This document shows positions 1 to 14,261 of a stretch of DNA of 64,000 nucleotides, in pieces. The notes under the pieces were generated by a model. That model saw only the letters and a program-made list of their open reading frames with translations, had not been told where the DNA came from and did not search any database. The stretch's first letter is position 1; each line of letters opens with the position of its first letter. The stretch is taken from NCBI GenBank assembly GCA_045837725.1, contig JBEWZL010000124.1, positions 186,001 through 250,000 of the forward strand, read 5' to 3'. Origin of the DNA: Vermamoeba vermiformis (taxonomy: Eukaryota; Tubulinea; Echinamoebida). Position numbers and translations under genes: made by a program.

Positions 1-2975
1 GGTCTTCTCGTTTTCTTCGTGCACTCATAGTGACTATGAGCAGGACCATGGCTGCAATAAGAAGTATGCCAAGCGGTACTGTCAAGCCAACCACTAACGC
101 TATTGATGTCTTGTCTTGTGGACAGCTCAAAGTGAACGTGATTGTTTTGGAGACGGATCTGATGGACGGTGAATGGCAGGCACGTCCTTCACTCGATATC
201 TTCATCATAGAATCAAAATTACTGCCGCCACATGTTGTCGTGATATAAAACACTGGTGTCTCTACTTCTGACTCGGCCATGTCGAACACAATCTCGCCTT
301 CAAATTGCATGCAATCAATGACCAGAGTGTCTTTGTTGCGTACCACGAGCTTGGCGTTAGGTTCAACAATCAAATCTGAATGAACGAAGGAACTTTAGTA
401 AGTGATCGGATCAGATTCGCTAGTGGGTCGGACTTACTATGAAACGCCGCCAAGGTATGTATATCCGATAGTCTTAACGTTGTTCCTGAATGTACATAAA
501 GCGTTGACTTGGCTGGACAATGAGCTGTTGTTTGGCGGTTAGTACCAAAAAAGACAGACCGGATGCGTCGATTCAGTACGTACAGTCGTAGCACTTGAAT
601 TCCTCTGTAGAGCAACAAAACGCATTTCCATCAATATTACATTGGCTGGCTTCACTTTTGAAGGTCGAAGGTAGCGCCAAACATCCGCGAAACAAATTGT
701 CTTGGATGTGAAGCTGTTGAAGTGTTCTCATATTGTTCATCGCTGGCAACGTGCCAGTAAACCAATTCGAAGAAATATTACTTAAATATCGTTAGTATGA
801 CACTAGTAGCGTTTGTATTAGTATTACTTACAGTTTTCTCAAATTTTGCATCGAAGTTATTCCGTGCCCTATTGTACCATTCAAGTTGTTGTTAGACAAG
901 TCCCTAAATATTATACGTTAGTATGTGTAACTTAAGGCGATACATTCAACGTACAGCTCGGCTAGAGGCAGTTCGAAAAGTTCGACCGGGATCGTGCCAG
1001 CGAGGTCATTGTTGGCCATGTGCAGCTCTTGCAAGCGAAACAATCGAGACAGCGTTGATGGAAGTGTACCACTGAACGCGTTATTGTCAATTTGAACGTA
1101 GTTCAGAGAACTTAATTGTCCAAATGACTCCGGAATCGTGCCGCTGAATCGATTGTTGTCGATCTTTAAAATTCGTAGTAGACCTCTTGTAGTCAATCCT
1201 GGCGGGATAGTTCCGATGAACTTGTTGTCACTTAAGTATAGTTCAGCAATAGTGTTGGTCAAATCAAATAAATGCAACACAGATCCGGTCAGCTGATTGT
1301 TCGACAAGTCGACAGTGCGCAATCTGTTCAGCAACCCGTAAGTGATGGGTACGGTGCCTGTCAGTTGATTGTCATTTGCAGTGAAGTAGCCAAGCCCTGC
1401 GGGTAGAAATCCGGGTGATTCGAATGAAGGCAAAGGACCCGAAAGTCTGTTGGCGCCAAGTGTCAGATCCGTCAATCGTCTGTTTCTTCCGAGTGCTCGA
1501 GGGATGGTACCAATCAAGTTATTGTTGTTCAATATGAGGCTAACGATCGATGGAAGTGATCCAAATGACTCGGGAATGACACCACTGATGCGATTGTGTG
1601 CCACTGCGAAGGTCGTTAAAGATGCCATGCCTCCAATGCTCTGTGGCAACGTGCCAGTGAGATTATTGAACACTATGTTGACGATCTGGAGTTGTTGTAG
1701 GTTTCCTATTGAGTTGGGTATAGGACCTTCCAGTAGGTTGGCGTAAGCGTGGAAAGCTTGAAGTGCGGTGAGCTGTCCAATGCTCTCAGGAATTGTTCCA
1801 GAAAATCTGTTGAAGCTCAATAGCAGTTGTTGAAGTTGCGTTAGCTGGCCTATATCGTTGGGTATCGTTCCAGTGAGCTCGTTATTTTCTACTTGAAGCC
1901 AGAGCAAGTTGCGCAGATTCGTGATCGAGTTCGGAAGTGTTCCGCTAAGTCGGTTCCTGGACGCCAAGAAGTGCGTCAGTCCGACCATATTTCCAATATC
2001 GTTTGGTATTGTGCCAGTAAGCTGATTGTCTGCGATTAAGAACTGCGTGAGTGTTGTGAGCTGCGTAACAGATTTGGGGATCGTGCCGGTCAAATTGTTT
2101 GAAAGGGCTTCAAAGCGCACTAATGTCTTTAATTCTCCTATTGACTCGGGTATTGTTCCACTAAGCTGATTGTATGCGAAGTCGAAGGCTAGAATGTTCT
2201 GAAATTGGCGAATCTTGTTGGAGATCGTGCCAGAGATTTTGTTGTGTGATATACTAAAGATCCCAAGACTCGTTATTTGATATATTGACTCTGGTATAGT
2301 TCCACTAAGCTCATTACGGCCCAAGAGTAATTGTTGCAGTTTGGTTAGCGTTCCAAGTTCCGCTGGGATCGAGCCTGTTAGCTTATTTCCAGCGAGAAAA
2401 ATGGTGTCCAAGTAGGTGTTTGCTGCTAAAGATGCTGGTATCGTTCCTTCAAGCTGATTGGTGTTGAGATAAAGATGCTGAAGGCGTGGAAGGCCACTGA
2501 AATCCGGTATCGTGCCCGTAAATTGATTTGAGGGCAAATATAAATAAAATAAATTCGTTAAATTATTGATCCATGTTGGTATTGTGCCACTAAGCTGATT
2601 TCCACCAAGCCAGAGTCGTTGAAGCATTGACAGATTTTTGATCGACTCGGGTATTGTTCCCGATAAGTGGTTACCTTCTAAATTGATGAGATCGAGCATT
2701 AATAAATTTCCAATCGATTCTGGAAGTGTTCCAGTCAGTTGGTTGCTTGGCAGATTGAGCTGGACGACGCGCGAGTTGATGCACCCGATCCCCGCCCAAT
2801 AGCAGGCTGAAACATTGTTTGAAAGCCAATTATCTGATCGAAGCCAATATTGTCCATTTGTGGAGTGGTAAAGTTGAGTTAATATTGCACGCTCTTCCTC
2901 TTGTGGATCGCATCGTGCGCAATTTGTCAAAAATAAAACAAATACCACCAATGCATGTTTAAATAATACTTTCAT
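1..2975 (-). CDS. LRR receptor-like type I membrane protein (3' end off window)
   Basis: The gene starts at 2975 with a signal peptide (about residues 1-22). A plant/dictyostelid-type LRR cap follows (TNGQYW, then Cys-Tyr-Trp-Ala-Gly-Ile-Gly-Cys). About 26 very regular 24-residue repeats with the core LTGTIP/LSGTIPESI come next. Exon 1 ends at 955 with a GTACGT donor, and short introns with TACTAAC or related branch sites follow (near 905-954, 780-830, 525-575 and 380-440). The downstream exons close the LRR domain with a Cys-rich cap. They then encode an extracellular stretch and a transmembrane helix (ALVVGLTVPLGILLIAAM) near 50-115, followed by Arg/Lys residues. The protein is therefore a cell-surface receptor or adhesion molecule, with ectodomain outside and the tail cut off by the window. 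The ligand is unknown, and any kinase domain would lie beyond position 1. Confidence 0.85.
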
Positions 2976-3225
2976 CTTGTAATCATGCTTACGGTATTTA
3001 CAAAATGATTGACCGAATTATGACGGTGTCAGAGGCCACAATAAATCACACTTTTTACCTTTTAGATCAATGCATAAGTTTTAGATAAAGCAACACGATA
3101 GCAACGAAAATGTTCATAATCAATCAAGTCTTAATCAAGGTACGACAGCTTTTGTAAAATGTGAAAGTGTCACTTGTCAACCAAAATTAGACGACAATTA
3201 GCATCGGTATTTAAAGGCTATTTTA

Positions 3226-6200
3226 TTAAGCAGTAGTTTGCAACTCGTGCTCCATCTGCGCAGAAGGCAATGTGCTCTGAGTGATCATTTTGCGTTGTTT
3301 GGCAGCTTCATCTTCGTCAAAGCCTTCGAACTCGTCTTGTGGTGACTGCGCGGCCTTCATTTTGTGCACTTGCACGATCACCACAGGCACTACGACTGCT
3401 GCAACTCCGACCACGATAATCACGATAAGAACACCTATTGATGCTCCCTAAGCGTAAAACAATGTCGTTAGTTTCACTTTCGCGGAACGAAAATTTCAAA
3501 TTGTTGTTCGGCAATGAACAAGTTATAATGCTAATTTGATATCCATGTTCAATTACATTATTGCTGGAATGTAGCTGGACATTAATGGTTTCAACAGAAT
3601 CAAAAATCAATTTAAAAGGATGTGAATAATTTTTTACGGCCATCATTGACGACGCCGTTTATACCAATAAATTAATTGAAGCACTGCAATATAATAGCAC
3701 AAAAGTATTTAACTTACCTCGCCAATGCCAAACAATCCACCCGAGTTGTTATTGCTGTCGCCGTTCGGAGATTGAGTGCCCATGCCTGGCTGTTGAGTCG
3801 TGATCAGCACTGGATAGGACAGTGCAATTGACTGCGCGTATTGTTTGCCCAGTGAGGACCAGCAGTACGCCAATCCACCGAATGACTGTGAAACTGAAGC
3901 ACTTAACGAGCACTCCAGTGTTTGTGCACTGAGATACGACGTGTTTGTGCGAATAGTCAGTGTCACCGTGCAATTCATGTCACGTGACAAGTTAGTGCAT
4001 TCTGCTTGTGGCGTGGAGGTGATCAATAGTGATTGGTCTGAACACGTCAGATCTGCCGTGAAGTTCGCGCTTGATGGACCTAGAATTAAGTAGCATAATG
4101 TTACTATGTTCAATAATAATTAAACTAGTTTTGATAAAAGAGTTGAAGTTAGTGGTCGGATCCGTTTTCAGCTGCATGATCCGAATCTACTGCACGACGA
4201 TATAATTTGATTGTACACGTACCGCTATTATGTATCTGAGCGGTTAAGAACTTAGTAAATGCCACTTGATCACTCGTTGACCACTCAACTTGACTCCATC
4301 CAATCAAGTTCATTGACGACAACTCCGGATCTGACTCGTGTTGTGACCACCAGTCTTTGTCCATCAGCAAGTACGACTCACTCGCAATGACATCGTCGCT
4401 GTAGTCCAAGCAGTAGTTGTACGGTGCTTGCATGGTGATGGACTGCGTGAACTGTTTGCCTTTTGATGACCAACAAGTGGCACGTGTCACACTCACTTGC
4501 CAGTTGCACGTGATTGACACATTGCTCAGACCTGGCGAGCCCAAGTATAGCACTGGCACTTGAACTGTCAAGGTGGCACCGGCGTCGATGAGAACTGTCA
4601 CTGAACTTCCATAAATGGAAATAGTGTTATCTCCCGTCGAGATCTGACACTGATCGACAGTGACGTTGAACTCGCCTTGAAGATTGCCTCCGTTTTTGAC
4701 TGACGATGACACGAGCACCGTGAAGTTCTGAGGATTGTTTGCTGAAGTCCACTCGAGAGGTGTGATGGAGAACGGATTCTACGCGAGGTGTTAGCATCGA
4801 TATTTCCATTTATGGTAATAATATGTCGTACCTGCTGAGCAGCGAATGGATTGGGATTGACACGCCACACAGACTCGCTGTACACGAGGAATGGTTGACC
4901 CAAAGCAGTGACTGTGCTCGAGTCCGTGCACCCGTTCTCGAGTGAGAAATCCATCATTGAGGTCACGTACTTGTTTGACGAGCTCCACAGCTTTTGTTGC
5001 GGAATTGAAATAAACAAACTGCAGCTGTATAACAAAGATAAATTAGACTTGCTTGAGCTTTGGTGATTTGCTTCGGTACCTGTAGTTGCCCGTTAATGAA
5101 GTCGCTGTGGCATCCACGGCGATGGTCAAGTTCACTGTCGAGCCTGCTGGAACAGTTTGCGCGGCACCGTCGATCGATATTGACTCGGGACAAACACCTC
5201 CAAAAGGTAAGTCAAGTTACGGGAAAAAACAGCAAGCGATGAAATAAATAATATTGATCAATAAAAAGGATATTAAACAATCCAGGGCCGTCTCCAGAAT
5301 TCGTAATCGTTAAAGTGAGTTCGTACATTTGACCTTTCACCTGTTTGTCAATTGACCACGTGCCAATCATAGGTTCTAATATTTCCATTCCTCCCCGTTG
5401 TGCGTTAATATTAACGGTGAGTTGCACTCGCTCTAATGCCGCATTGTACGACATTACTAAATTCGAACCTTCTATTCTCATTCGCTCCTTAACTCAAGTT
5501 AGTTATTGCTACGTAACGGGGACAAACGTACTTTTGTACCATCGACAGTTCCGTATAATTTGGCAAAGTTGCTAATTACAGCAGGTAGTGTTGAAGTCGA
5601 GGTATCTTTCATCCAATATGAAAGTTGATAGTTCATGCAAGTACCTACCGAAGTTAAAAAGCGAGAATAATGTTATTTGTACATACCATATGCAGATGAA
5701 CAAAAATTTGGTTGATTGTAGAAATCGGCCATTGAAACGTCGATTTTATCGCAACCACCGCCAAAATAGGAAAGAGGTACTAGCCGCCAAAGATAATTCG
5801 ATGGACTTGGTGTTGAGGCTAAATCAGGTAATAATAAACGTCGGCTATTAAACGCGACTGCCTGATTCAATGCAGACCCGCTGGGAAGCGAAGTGTTCGC
5901 ACTAAAAAATCTCTTCAGCCCCATTTCAGTTCCTCGATCAGAAAATTGTGCGTCATCGAAAGTCGCAGAATAATCTAGTCTCACGTAGATCGGATAGACC
6001 AGCTGGTAATCACTTGGAGTTGTATTAATATCGTAAGCGCCGAACGGTAATTGTGAAATTGTGTTCCTAAATCATATTAGGAAATAGATAGATACTGGAC
6101 AATGAATACCATGTATGCAACTCCTGGTCACAATTAGGGCAAAATACGTTACGAACCGAGCCTTTGGCACAAACTTTACCGGCTCTAGCCGTTATTGGTG

Positions 6201-7747
6201 CCATCCACCATCGGAACGTTGGCCTTATTCCTCTAGTTGAATATAATACTGAAATTTGGGTGCCTAAAGCTTGTTAATTAAAGCCAAATTGTATTCGATA
6301 GAATTACCATTTGTAAATGTAAATAACCCACTGTACGCGCTATTTAAAGCAATTGAATCTGCCTCGATGACAGCCACATCTTTTGAATCGCCTTCCTACA
6401 ATAGCAAATTATTACAATACCAATTCATGGGCCAGACTTACATTCCAATAACGACCAACATGAGCTAAATACAGAGTCGCTGAATTTGGAAGCAAATCAA
6501 ACAGCGGTTGGATGTATGTTCTAAAATGTAATTAGACTGTAATTAAACTGGCACTTTTGTGGATAAACGTACGAGGGTACTTCTTCGAAATCGTCGCTCA
6601 AAAGCGTAGAAGTCGCAATATTTCCTTCTACATGCTCAAAATTGGGAGTTAATACCCGATATAATATCAAAGGCAATTTCAGCTCTGTTGATGACTTTTG
6701 GGCGCTAATCTACGACAAACTTTAATATTTCGAAATGACTAAATTACCTTACCTTCAGAGGATACTTCAACAGATAGCTATCTCCCGAGTCGTCAATAAA
6801 AGATGTAATGGTAATGTTGAAGGGCGCATAGCCGGAGAAATCGAGCTGGAGGGAATTATAATGTGATACTGAGGATATAAGGCTTACATTCACGGTTAAC
6901 GTCCAGTTGCACGGAAGACCAGCGATATTGCTTGTGCAGAGACTACCAACAATGCTTGTGACAGGAGGATCTGTGTTTGGCACAACTGTTGTAGGAGAGA
7001 GGACCGGTTGTGCAGGGCAATAACTTGGCCTCGGAGGCACATTGACGGGTGTGCCTGATGCCACTCCACTACCGGTAGTGTAGTTCATATAGCCCAAAAA
7101 CTAGGCGAGTCAGATTATTGTAGCCGTGAGATAAACGATAGTCACGTACCTCCATCAAGTAGTTTTGATAATTACCATCCATAAATCGGTTTGATATAAA
7201 CAAATATAAAAATGCGTTGTTAGGCAGCGTGTTCGCGTTGAAAGTGACTCGGAGAAAATCTCCGCGGCCATTGTTTGTAGCTGAATTTGGCTTGAAAACA
7301 TCGCCCGTTGCGGCATTTGTAAGGTACTAATTATTCGATTAATAAGCCGTATTTAATACACCTATAATTACTTACAACAGCGGCAGGTTTTCCAGTTGAA
7401 GCAGTGTTCAGATCAGTCAACAATGTCGCATAAGTCAATGCACCGCTCGCTGAATAGGCTGACAATAATTTTCGATAACCCGTCGAACGAAAATACCTAA
7501 TAGAAGTCATATTAGTACAATAAATTCGTAACTTCAAGCCGTAAACTTACTCTACATTTTGATTGAAAGTCAAATCAATATTAGTGGCTTGTGCAACGCT
7601 TAATACTGTTCCACTCGAAGGCGATACTGTAACTGATACGCAACCACTACCTACAGTATACGGCAATGATGGATTCGGCTGCGCTTCAACGAAGTAGAGC
7701 AGACCCAACGAAATTGCCGCTAGCAGCAACCATTTCTTCGCCACCAT
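3226..7747 (-). CDS. HAP2: HAP2/GCS1 gamete fusogen (class II fusogen fold), about 17 exons
   Basis: HAP2/GCS1 merges gamete membranes in many protists, plants and animals. Here a signal peptide begins at 7747, and exon 1 is 7551-7747 (GTAAGT donor). The diagnostic HAP2-GCS1 region is in the exon 5687-6066 and the next one. It reads DYQLVYPIYVRLD, then WRLVPLSYFGGGCDKI, VSMADFYNQPNFCSSAYG and TCMNYQLSYWMKD. These match the family's CNKIGV..AF..QPN.C...CL.NQL pattern. The following exons give a beta-sandwich (LTITNSGDGPG, then CPESISIDG), two Cys modules containing CWSSxGKQ, a TM helix near 3385-3447 (VLIVIIVVGVAAVVVPVVIV) and a 40-residue acidic/basic tail. At roughly 1,050-1,150 residues it is longer than most HAP2 proteins. 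I could not place one splice junction near 5215-5290 in frame. Confidence 0.86.
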
Positions 7748-8393
7748 TATGCTATTAAGCTCGCTGAAATGTGTACTCCGTGCTATTAGATTGTTAAATT
7801 AAAAGCAATAGGCAAAAGTAACGTACCAATACTTTGGAAAACTCGTGGAAAACTCCGAATTCGCAACCAAACGTTCGGTCTCCCACTCACCGCGACATTT
7901 GTAAGGTTATCCAACATCAAATGAGAGAGAGACGAAACATTCCCTCGTGTAGCGCGGTTTTGAACGAGGCCACAAGCTTTTACTTGAGATCTTCAGTTTT
8001 GGGTACGCGTTTTCGTCATTTGTCAACCCTAAAGTCATTCGTTGTTGTAAATATTTATAATTTTAAGTTTAAGAATCTTCTTTCGCGCAAACGGGCCTTG
8101 AGACCCCGCCAAGAATTTTAAAAAAAAGAAATATAAAAATTAATGTTTACAAAATGCCAGAGTATAACTGGAATTAAATTCAAGGATCATTAATTTCATA
8201 ATTACTACTAATTTTAAGCATGATATATTTTAAATCCTTACTTGCTGTTATAAATGCGATCAAACGCAAGATCTTGTTCCTAGGAGACAAGATTTCCTTA
8301 CTTTTATACTCATTAGTAATGGAATAGGATGATAAAGTTGTATTGTGACTCTTGCTGCTATTAAGTGAAGCGATTATTTTATTTACAAAAATC
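7748..8393. other. Intergenic: HAP2 5' flank and TopBP1 3' flank
   Basis: These 646 bases lie between the HAP2 start codon (7747, minus) and the TopBP1 stop (8394, minus). They should hold the HAP2 promoter and the TopBP1 3' UTR. The plus-strand open frame across 7834-8121 shows no domain and no codon pattern like the neighbouring genes. I see no RNA gene here. Confidence 0.6.
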
Positions 8394-11300
8394 TTATTTT
8401 CGCTTGTTTCCTGGTGACGTGCCAGTTGACCTCGAGTTGCCCGTGTTCTTATTCAAGATATCATACGTTTCAATAGGCAATGGGTTCTCTGACGACATGA
8501 TGAAGTCACTAATGTACTCGGTAGCGTAGACCGGTGCCTTTGCTTTCTCGAACTGCTCCGCGATTTCTTTCTCGCTAAGCTTGGCCTTGTCTATGATAAT
8601 GTGCGTCACTGAGTTCAAGTTGGTGAATGGTGGTGTGTCTTGCACGACTACTGCTCCACCTGATTCCAAGACACGCCTCAGACCATCTTGTCTCTTAGCC
8701 ACCACGTAGAGTGCTACGCGCCATCCGTCAAACGCGCCCTTCTTGTTTTCTCTAGCTAGTTTCAAGCGCCATCTTCGTGCTGCTTCGAGCAGATCTTTTT
8801 CTCGCGGGTTGGTCGCATCCGCTGCGTTCCACTCGTACGGCTCTTCTTTGACGAATCTGCCGGCCTTTTGACAAGCATCCAGGTACGAAGCTTTCAGTAC
8901 CCAGATACCCATAGCACAAGCGCCAAGGTACTTCTCGGATCTGATCGGCTTGTGCGCGATCACGTGTGTGCACGTGCTGTCAAAGTGCTTCAAATAGACG
9001 CCACCAAGCTCTTTGATTATTTTTGGCATATTGTTCTTAGCATCGGTATTATCAAAGCCAGAGATAGAAAAGACCGGTGCGTCTTTGACTGGCGAGGTCT
9101 TGATCGGTGAACTCGTCTTGCGCTTTTCCACGGGATCCGTATTTGACACGGGTGAAACTCGGCTAGGAGTTTTAGGAGCAGCTGGAGGGTTGCTATTTAC
9201 CCTAGTGTCGGGTAGTAGTTGCTGAGGCACGGGCTTGGGAGGCGGTGACTTCTTAACAGGTGGAACGGCTCTAGCGGTAGGTTTCACAGCCAGCAAGTTG
9301 GACATTGAAGTCTTCTTTTGGCTCTCTTCGTCCACATCAAGCGCTTTGAGGAATCTGTCAATGCCGGCTTCATCCACCTTATTCGACACTCTTCGTCTTC
9401 TTTGGGTTGATTGTGTCGATGTGCCCGTGTCCAATTCACTCTTGTACGCGATGACTTGTGAATCGAATTCTTCTTGTTCCAGCTCAATAGATGCATTGAT
9501 AGTCTGATCTATGATCATATTATCGCTTCTAGGCTCGTTAGATGAATCTCTTAAGATTGCCTCGTTCACCGTCTGGTTCAGTGTCAAAGTCAGATTCGGA
9601 TCACCTCCGCGAGCACGCTGAGAGAATGGCTGTGATTCGTTAGCACATAGTCTAAAAATGTTGTAACTATTACTTACATCGTCAAGAAGCTCGGCACGAC
9701 TAATTCTGCGCGCTGTGCCTTCGACCTGCAACTTGGATGTGTCCTTCGGTTTGAAGGTTTTGATTTGTGGCTTAGCAGCAACAGTTTCCATCAGCTGGTC
9801 CAAATCTTCTAAGATCTGGTTATTAATGGAATGGTCTTCCTCGACTACAGGCGAGTTCTCTTGTTTCAACGCGTCGAGGAACTCCAGATTCGGCAGATCG
9901 GTCATGGTCTCGGTGTTCTGGTGGTAATTGTCATCATTGCTGTTCTCGACTTTGACTGTAGGCAGTGCGTGCGCATTAGCGTCAGAGAGTGCTGAGAGCA
10001 TCTCATCAGAGGCAGCGTTGATCTTAGACTGGAAGTCACGCGAGTCATGACTTTGGTTGACTGCCGCGCTGTCCTCGCCAATGGTGAAGAACTTGCTCTC
10101 TTTGACAGGCTGTTTCTTCGTCGCATGGTGTGAAGGTGTAGCAGCGACAGGACGAGTGAACAATCCCGTAGCATCACGTTGACTTCTGAAGCTTGGACTT
10201 GGCAACAACGAGGCGTTACTCTCGTGTCGGTCCTCGTTGGGTGACGAGTTGGGCGAGGACGGGAAATAAGTCACATTCAAGTGCGAGTCCGTTCTCTTCT
10301 TCTTCGCGGTGCTATTGACATTAGACACAACAGGCGCTGCTTTTCTCTTGCGCGAGGCAGTTGTGCTGTTCGGGGCTGACTTGTTTGGCTGTTGCACCAC
10401 GGGGGATTGCACCAACGACGTCCTCAAAGAGCTCCTGTGATAGGATTAGCGCACGTAATATTATAAAATAGATGGCGAGCTTACTTAGCAGGCGTAGTTG
10501 TTGGAGCTGTGGTGACAATACCAAGTGCCATGCTCGGGTTGTAACTCGACGGGAACGATAACTCCGGAACTCGTCTATTCTCTTCCTTACACTACAACAA
10601 GCATTAGAATGCTAACGTAGACATATATTCATACCTTTCGTAACCAATGTGAAGACACAATGTGCGCGCCGCGTTGCTTGACATTATTGAACTCGCGGTT
10701 ATTCTCGATCTTGCCGTCGTGAATGTAATGCGTAACATTATCGTCATAGCCCCAAGAATAACTACCCCCAAGGCTGCTTACTATATCGATTAACTCAGCT
10801 TGGATATCCTAAGAAACGAACATCAGATCCGCATCCAAAAAAGGAAATTCCAGTACGCGTACCACAAGCTTCTTGCCAACGTAGATTGTAACGCCCTTAA
10901 GTACGTCGCTTATGCGAGGATCTTCTTGTTTGATAGGCTTCTTAGCATAATCTCGCTCTTGTTTGATTGGTCTATCTCGATCCATACTCAAAGGCAACAG
11001 ATCGACTGAAATTGAATTAGAAATTTTGTAAATTAGCTAAGTGCTCTTACCTTCTGCAGGCAGTCCGTAATATTCGCTATTAGATATCTCGTCCTCCTCA
11101 AATGCAATCGGATTATTCATATCGTCTTCTTTGAACAGATCGTCGCTTGTCGGAGCAGATCGCGGATGCTTCTTGCTGCTACGGTTAGCCACTGGTTCGC
11201 TTTCTGCGTATGAGGTGTTGTATCGGCTATTAATGCCAAAGAATGAATGTTTTGATTCCGCTACGTGAAAGCCCTAAAAAAAAGTTCGTGGAGGTTATTT

Positions 11301-14025
11301 CCGGGATTTTAGCAATTTGGCCAGTACAAAAATCATAATCATTATTTTTCCGATGCAATCCTCTTACCCTAGTAACGCATTCTTCAAGCCATTGAACTGT
11401 TACAACACGTATGTCGCATTCAATGGCCTTCTCATACTTCTTGCCCTCTGGTCGCTTACAAATTAAGTGCGTGGTCATTTGGGCTTTCAAAGAGGGATTG
11501 TATGCGGCACCAACTAATCTAATAAGCAGCTCCAAGTTCTCTCGCTCTTCAGGTTCGAAGTTCGAGGTAGTCATCATAAACTTCTCCATAAATGACTTAT
11601 AATGACTAACTGAGAATGGAAAAGGTCTGAATACTATACAGTCTGTCGGATTAAGCAGCTTTTGGCGCTAAAATATGGTTAATTACGCATTTTCAGGTGG
11701 ATCAGATCTAGTTAACTTACGGCTAAACTGACTTCCAACCAGTGAATGCTAACGGCAGGAGGCTTTGGAGCGCCTCTTTGAAGGTTGATAATATCTAAAT
11801 AGGACTCCATATTCGCTGAACCATGAGGCATAACAACGTAATTGATTAGAGTCCGATCGCCGTGGTCGCGCAGCTTGCGAAGAGCGTTAGGAAGAAATGC
11901 TTTGCCACCTTGAGCCTCGATAAATCCTTGTACATCACGTACCTATAATTGTTGGTAAATTATCAATATTAAATAAATATAATTTCGAAGATCTGAACTT
12001 ACATCCGAGTCGCGGAAATTTGCGACCAAAAAATTAATTTTAGAGAACAATGCGTTTGGATCGAAAGGCGAGGACGATATCTCTTGATCCATATCAATAT
12101 CTTCTTGCTCTGTTTTCATTCTCTTTGCTTGAGGCTCGTACTCGCTTCCTTCATTGGACTTCCGTCTTTGTGCCACGATTAGGATTGGCAGGCACTATAA
12201 AATATCATTAATATGTCTACTATAATATGAATCGAATAATAGTACGCTTACATAATCGGTAGTTATCTGGCGCCAACAGCCGTCGCTGTTTGTAACAGTC
12301 TAATAACCATCTCGATGATAAAATTGGCGCCGAAATATTAATCGAGCGGAATGTATCAATATCGCTAAAATAATATCGTTAGATCATAATATATAGGATG
12401 TTTGGAGTTTGAGCGTACCCTTGATTAATAGTATTGCCAACAACAAAATGCGTGACTTTGCCATCCATATGAGGCCATCGAACTCCGCCACCGTTCAATA
12501 TCATATTCTTAATACGAACGTTTTGATTTTCAGTAAATCCGCTCAAATAAATAACGCATCCGTCAAAATACTGATTTCCTTCTTCATCGCTGTTACTTCG
12601 CTCATAATTATTCGCTGAGCTATTGTTCTGATTTCTAATAATATCGTTCTTCTTCGCTTGGATTTCATCGTCAATATTATGAATGTCCTCGCTAGGATTA
12701 CTATTTTCAACTCGTTTTAATTCTTCTTCGGTTACTTGAACTTCTTGCGGAACAAATCCAACCATTTCATCCGTAATTAAATACGGTGTTTCATCTAACC
12801 ACACTATATAACATTAAATTAGCAGAAATTCAAGAGTAAATTTAGATCGGATCGCAATGAAAATATTGTTGAAAACGTACCATTTCGTCTAACGCATTCC
12901 TCAAACCACGAAAGTGATACTACTTTACAATTTGTGCAATGAGTGCGCGCAAACCAATATTTGCTTGAATATCCAACGTTGAGATTTTTAGGCTGTTACA
13001 AATCAGTTAAAGAAAACAAATGCAAAAGTGTTAAATATGGAAAATGAATACGAATGTTTCAAAATAGGATACGTCTACTATTAAGTGAGTATAATCAATA
13101 TTGGTAGTAGTCGTCATGTCTTCGCAAATTCTGCCGCCATGTTTTGCCGCCAGAATTCGCATTTCTTCTCGTTGTTCCGTAAATTGCACGCCAGAAATAG
13201 CCATAACAAATCCTTCGAATGGTCTGACTAAATAATCTACTGTCGGCAATATTCTGTCCTTTTTCTAAAGATAGATCCGGATCAGATCTTTTCTAAAAAA
13301 GCAATAATAGTTCAAAGGCTTACCCAACAGTCTGCTAGCCATGCAAATCGTAATAATTTAACTCCGTATTGCAATGCTGCTTGATGCTTTTCGCTGCCAG
13401 CTTTTTGAACTAATAGATGCGTGGTATCTCCTGACATCGCATCGACGAACTTGCCCATCATATAGCTAATAAGCAGTTGTACTTGTTTCTATTTAATAAT
13501 GATATTAGTCTCTCGCAATAATATCTGACGTTCAAGTTTCAAACAGATCGGATTAGTGTTTTTTTACCTTTTTATCGCCAGCTGCTCCTGATGTGCAAAT
13601 AGTTGTTCCTTCTAATATTCTATTGCATACAGGCAATACTGATAATGGTGGCAGGGGTTTCTTTCTCTCTGCGGATTCTAAAACGGCAGAAGCTCCTGTC
13701 ATAAGTATTGGAAACTGTTCAAAATATTTTTTCGTGGTTATAATATTTACCTAATAAATATTGAGGCTGTCCTTCGCTTCTCAACCTTCTGCAGGTTTTA
13801 ATATAATCTTCCTGTGAAAAATATTAATTCAAGTTCGTATTTCCGCTTAAATTGAGCTCTATAAATTTCACTTACCCCTTCAAATCTTTCTAAAATATAA
13901 ATATCCTTTCCAGGCCTAAATTTGTGCGTGATCGAGGCACCGTGCGTAATTAATGCCTCTCGCACTTGTTGGTCAATACCAACGGGTAAATATGGTGATA
14001 TATGTACAGAAACGCCTGACCACAT
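8394..14025 (-). CDS. TOPBP1: TopBP1/Dpb11/Rad4-type multi-BRCT replication and checkpoint scaffold
   Basis: TopBP1 links origin firing to ATR checkpoint activation through phosphopeptide-binding BRCT domains. The N-terminus is at 14025 (MWSGVSVHISPYLPVGIDQQ). BRCT-like units are seen near 13080-13250, 12420-12560, 11340-11590 and 10800-10990, separated by short introns. The last large exon (8394-10427) has a Ser/Thr/Pro-rich disordered stretch. It ends in a tandem pair matching human BRCT7/8: THVIAHKPIRSEKYL, GIWVLKASYLDAC, the linker AARRWRLKLA with GAFDGWRVALYV, then THIIIDKAK and YATEYISDF. The tail is basic (TSPGNKRK). The C-terminal pair makes the TopBP1 assignment firm. The exact exon set in the first half was not fully resolved. 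Confidence 0.85.
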
Positions 14026-14261
14026 TGTTTGTGCTATTTAAAATCTATTTACTACAACTGAATAGAACAATTTTCCCGATCAACCATAAAAATCAATTCC
14101 GAGAAAAAATGGCGCAATTTTCGGATCCCGACTTACGCCTTTTCAGTAAGTCCTACAGTCATTAGTATATGGTAAATAAATATAATCCGATTTTTGGAGC
14201 AAATGCCAGCTTTGTTACGCAGACACCTTCGGATCGGTTGACCGCGATCTGCCACGCGTAC

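Noticed and set aside
3226-4113. Separate small membrane-protein gene at the 3' end of HAP2
   Set aside because: The TM/tail exon joins the upstream exon through a GTAAGT donor and GCTTAG acceptor, and HAP2 is expected to end in a TM helix and short tail.
7834-8121. 95-codon plus-strand frame upstream of HAP2
   Set aside because: It lies in the HAP2 promoter, with no domain or upstream exon.
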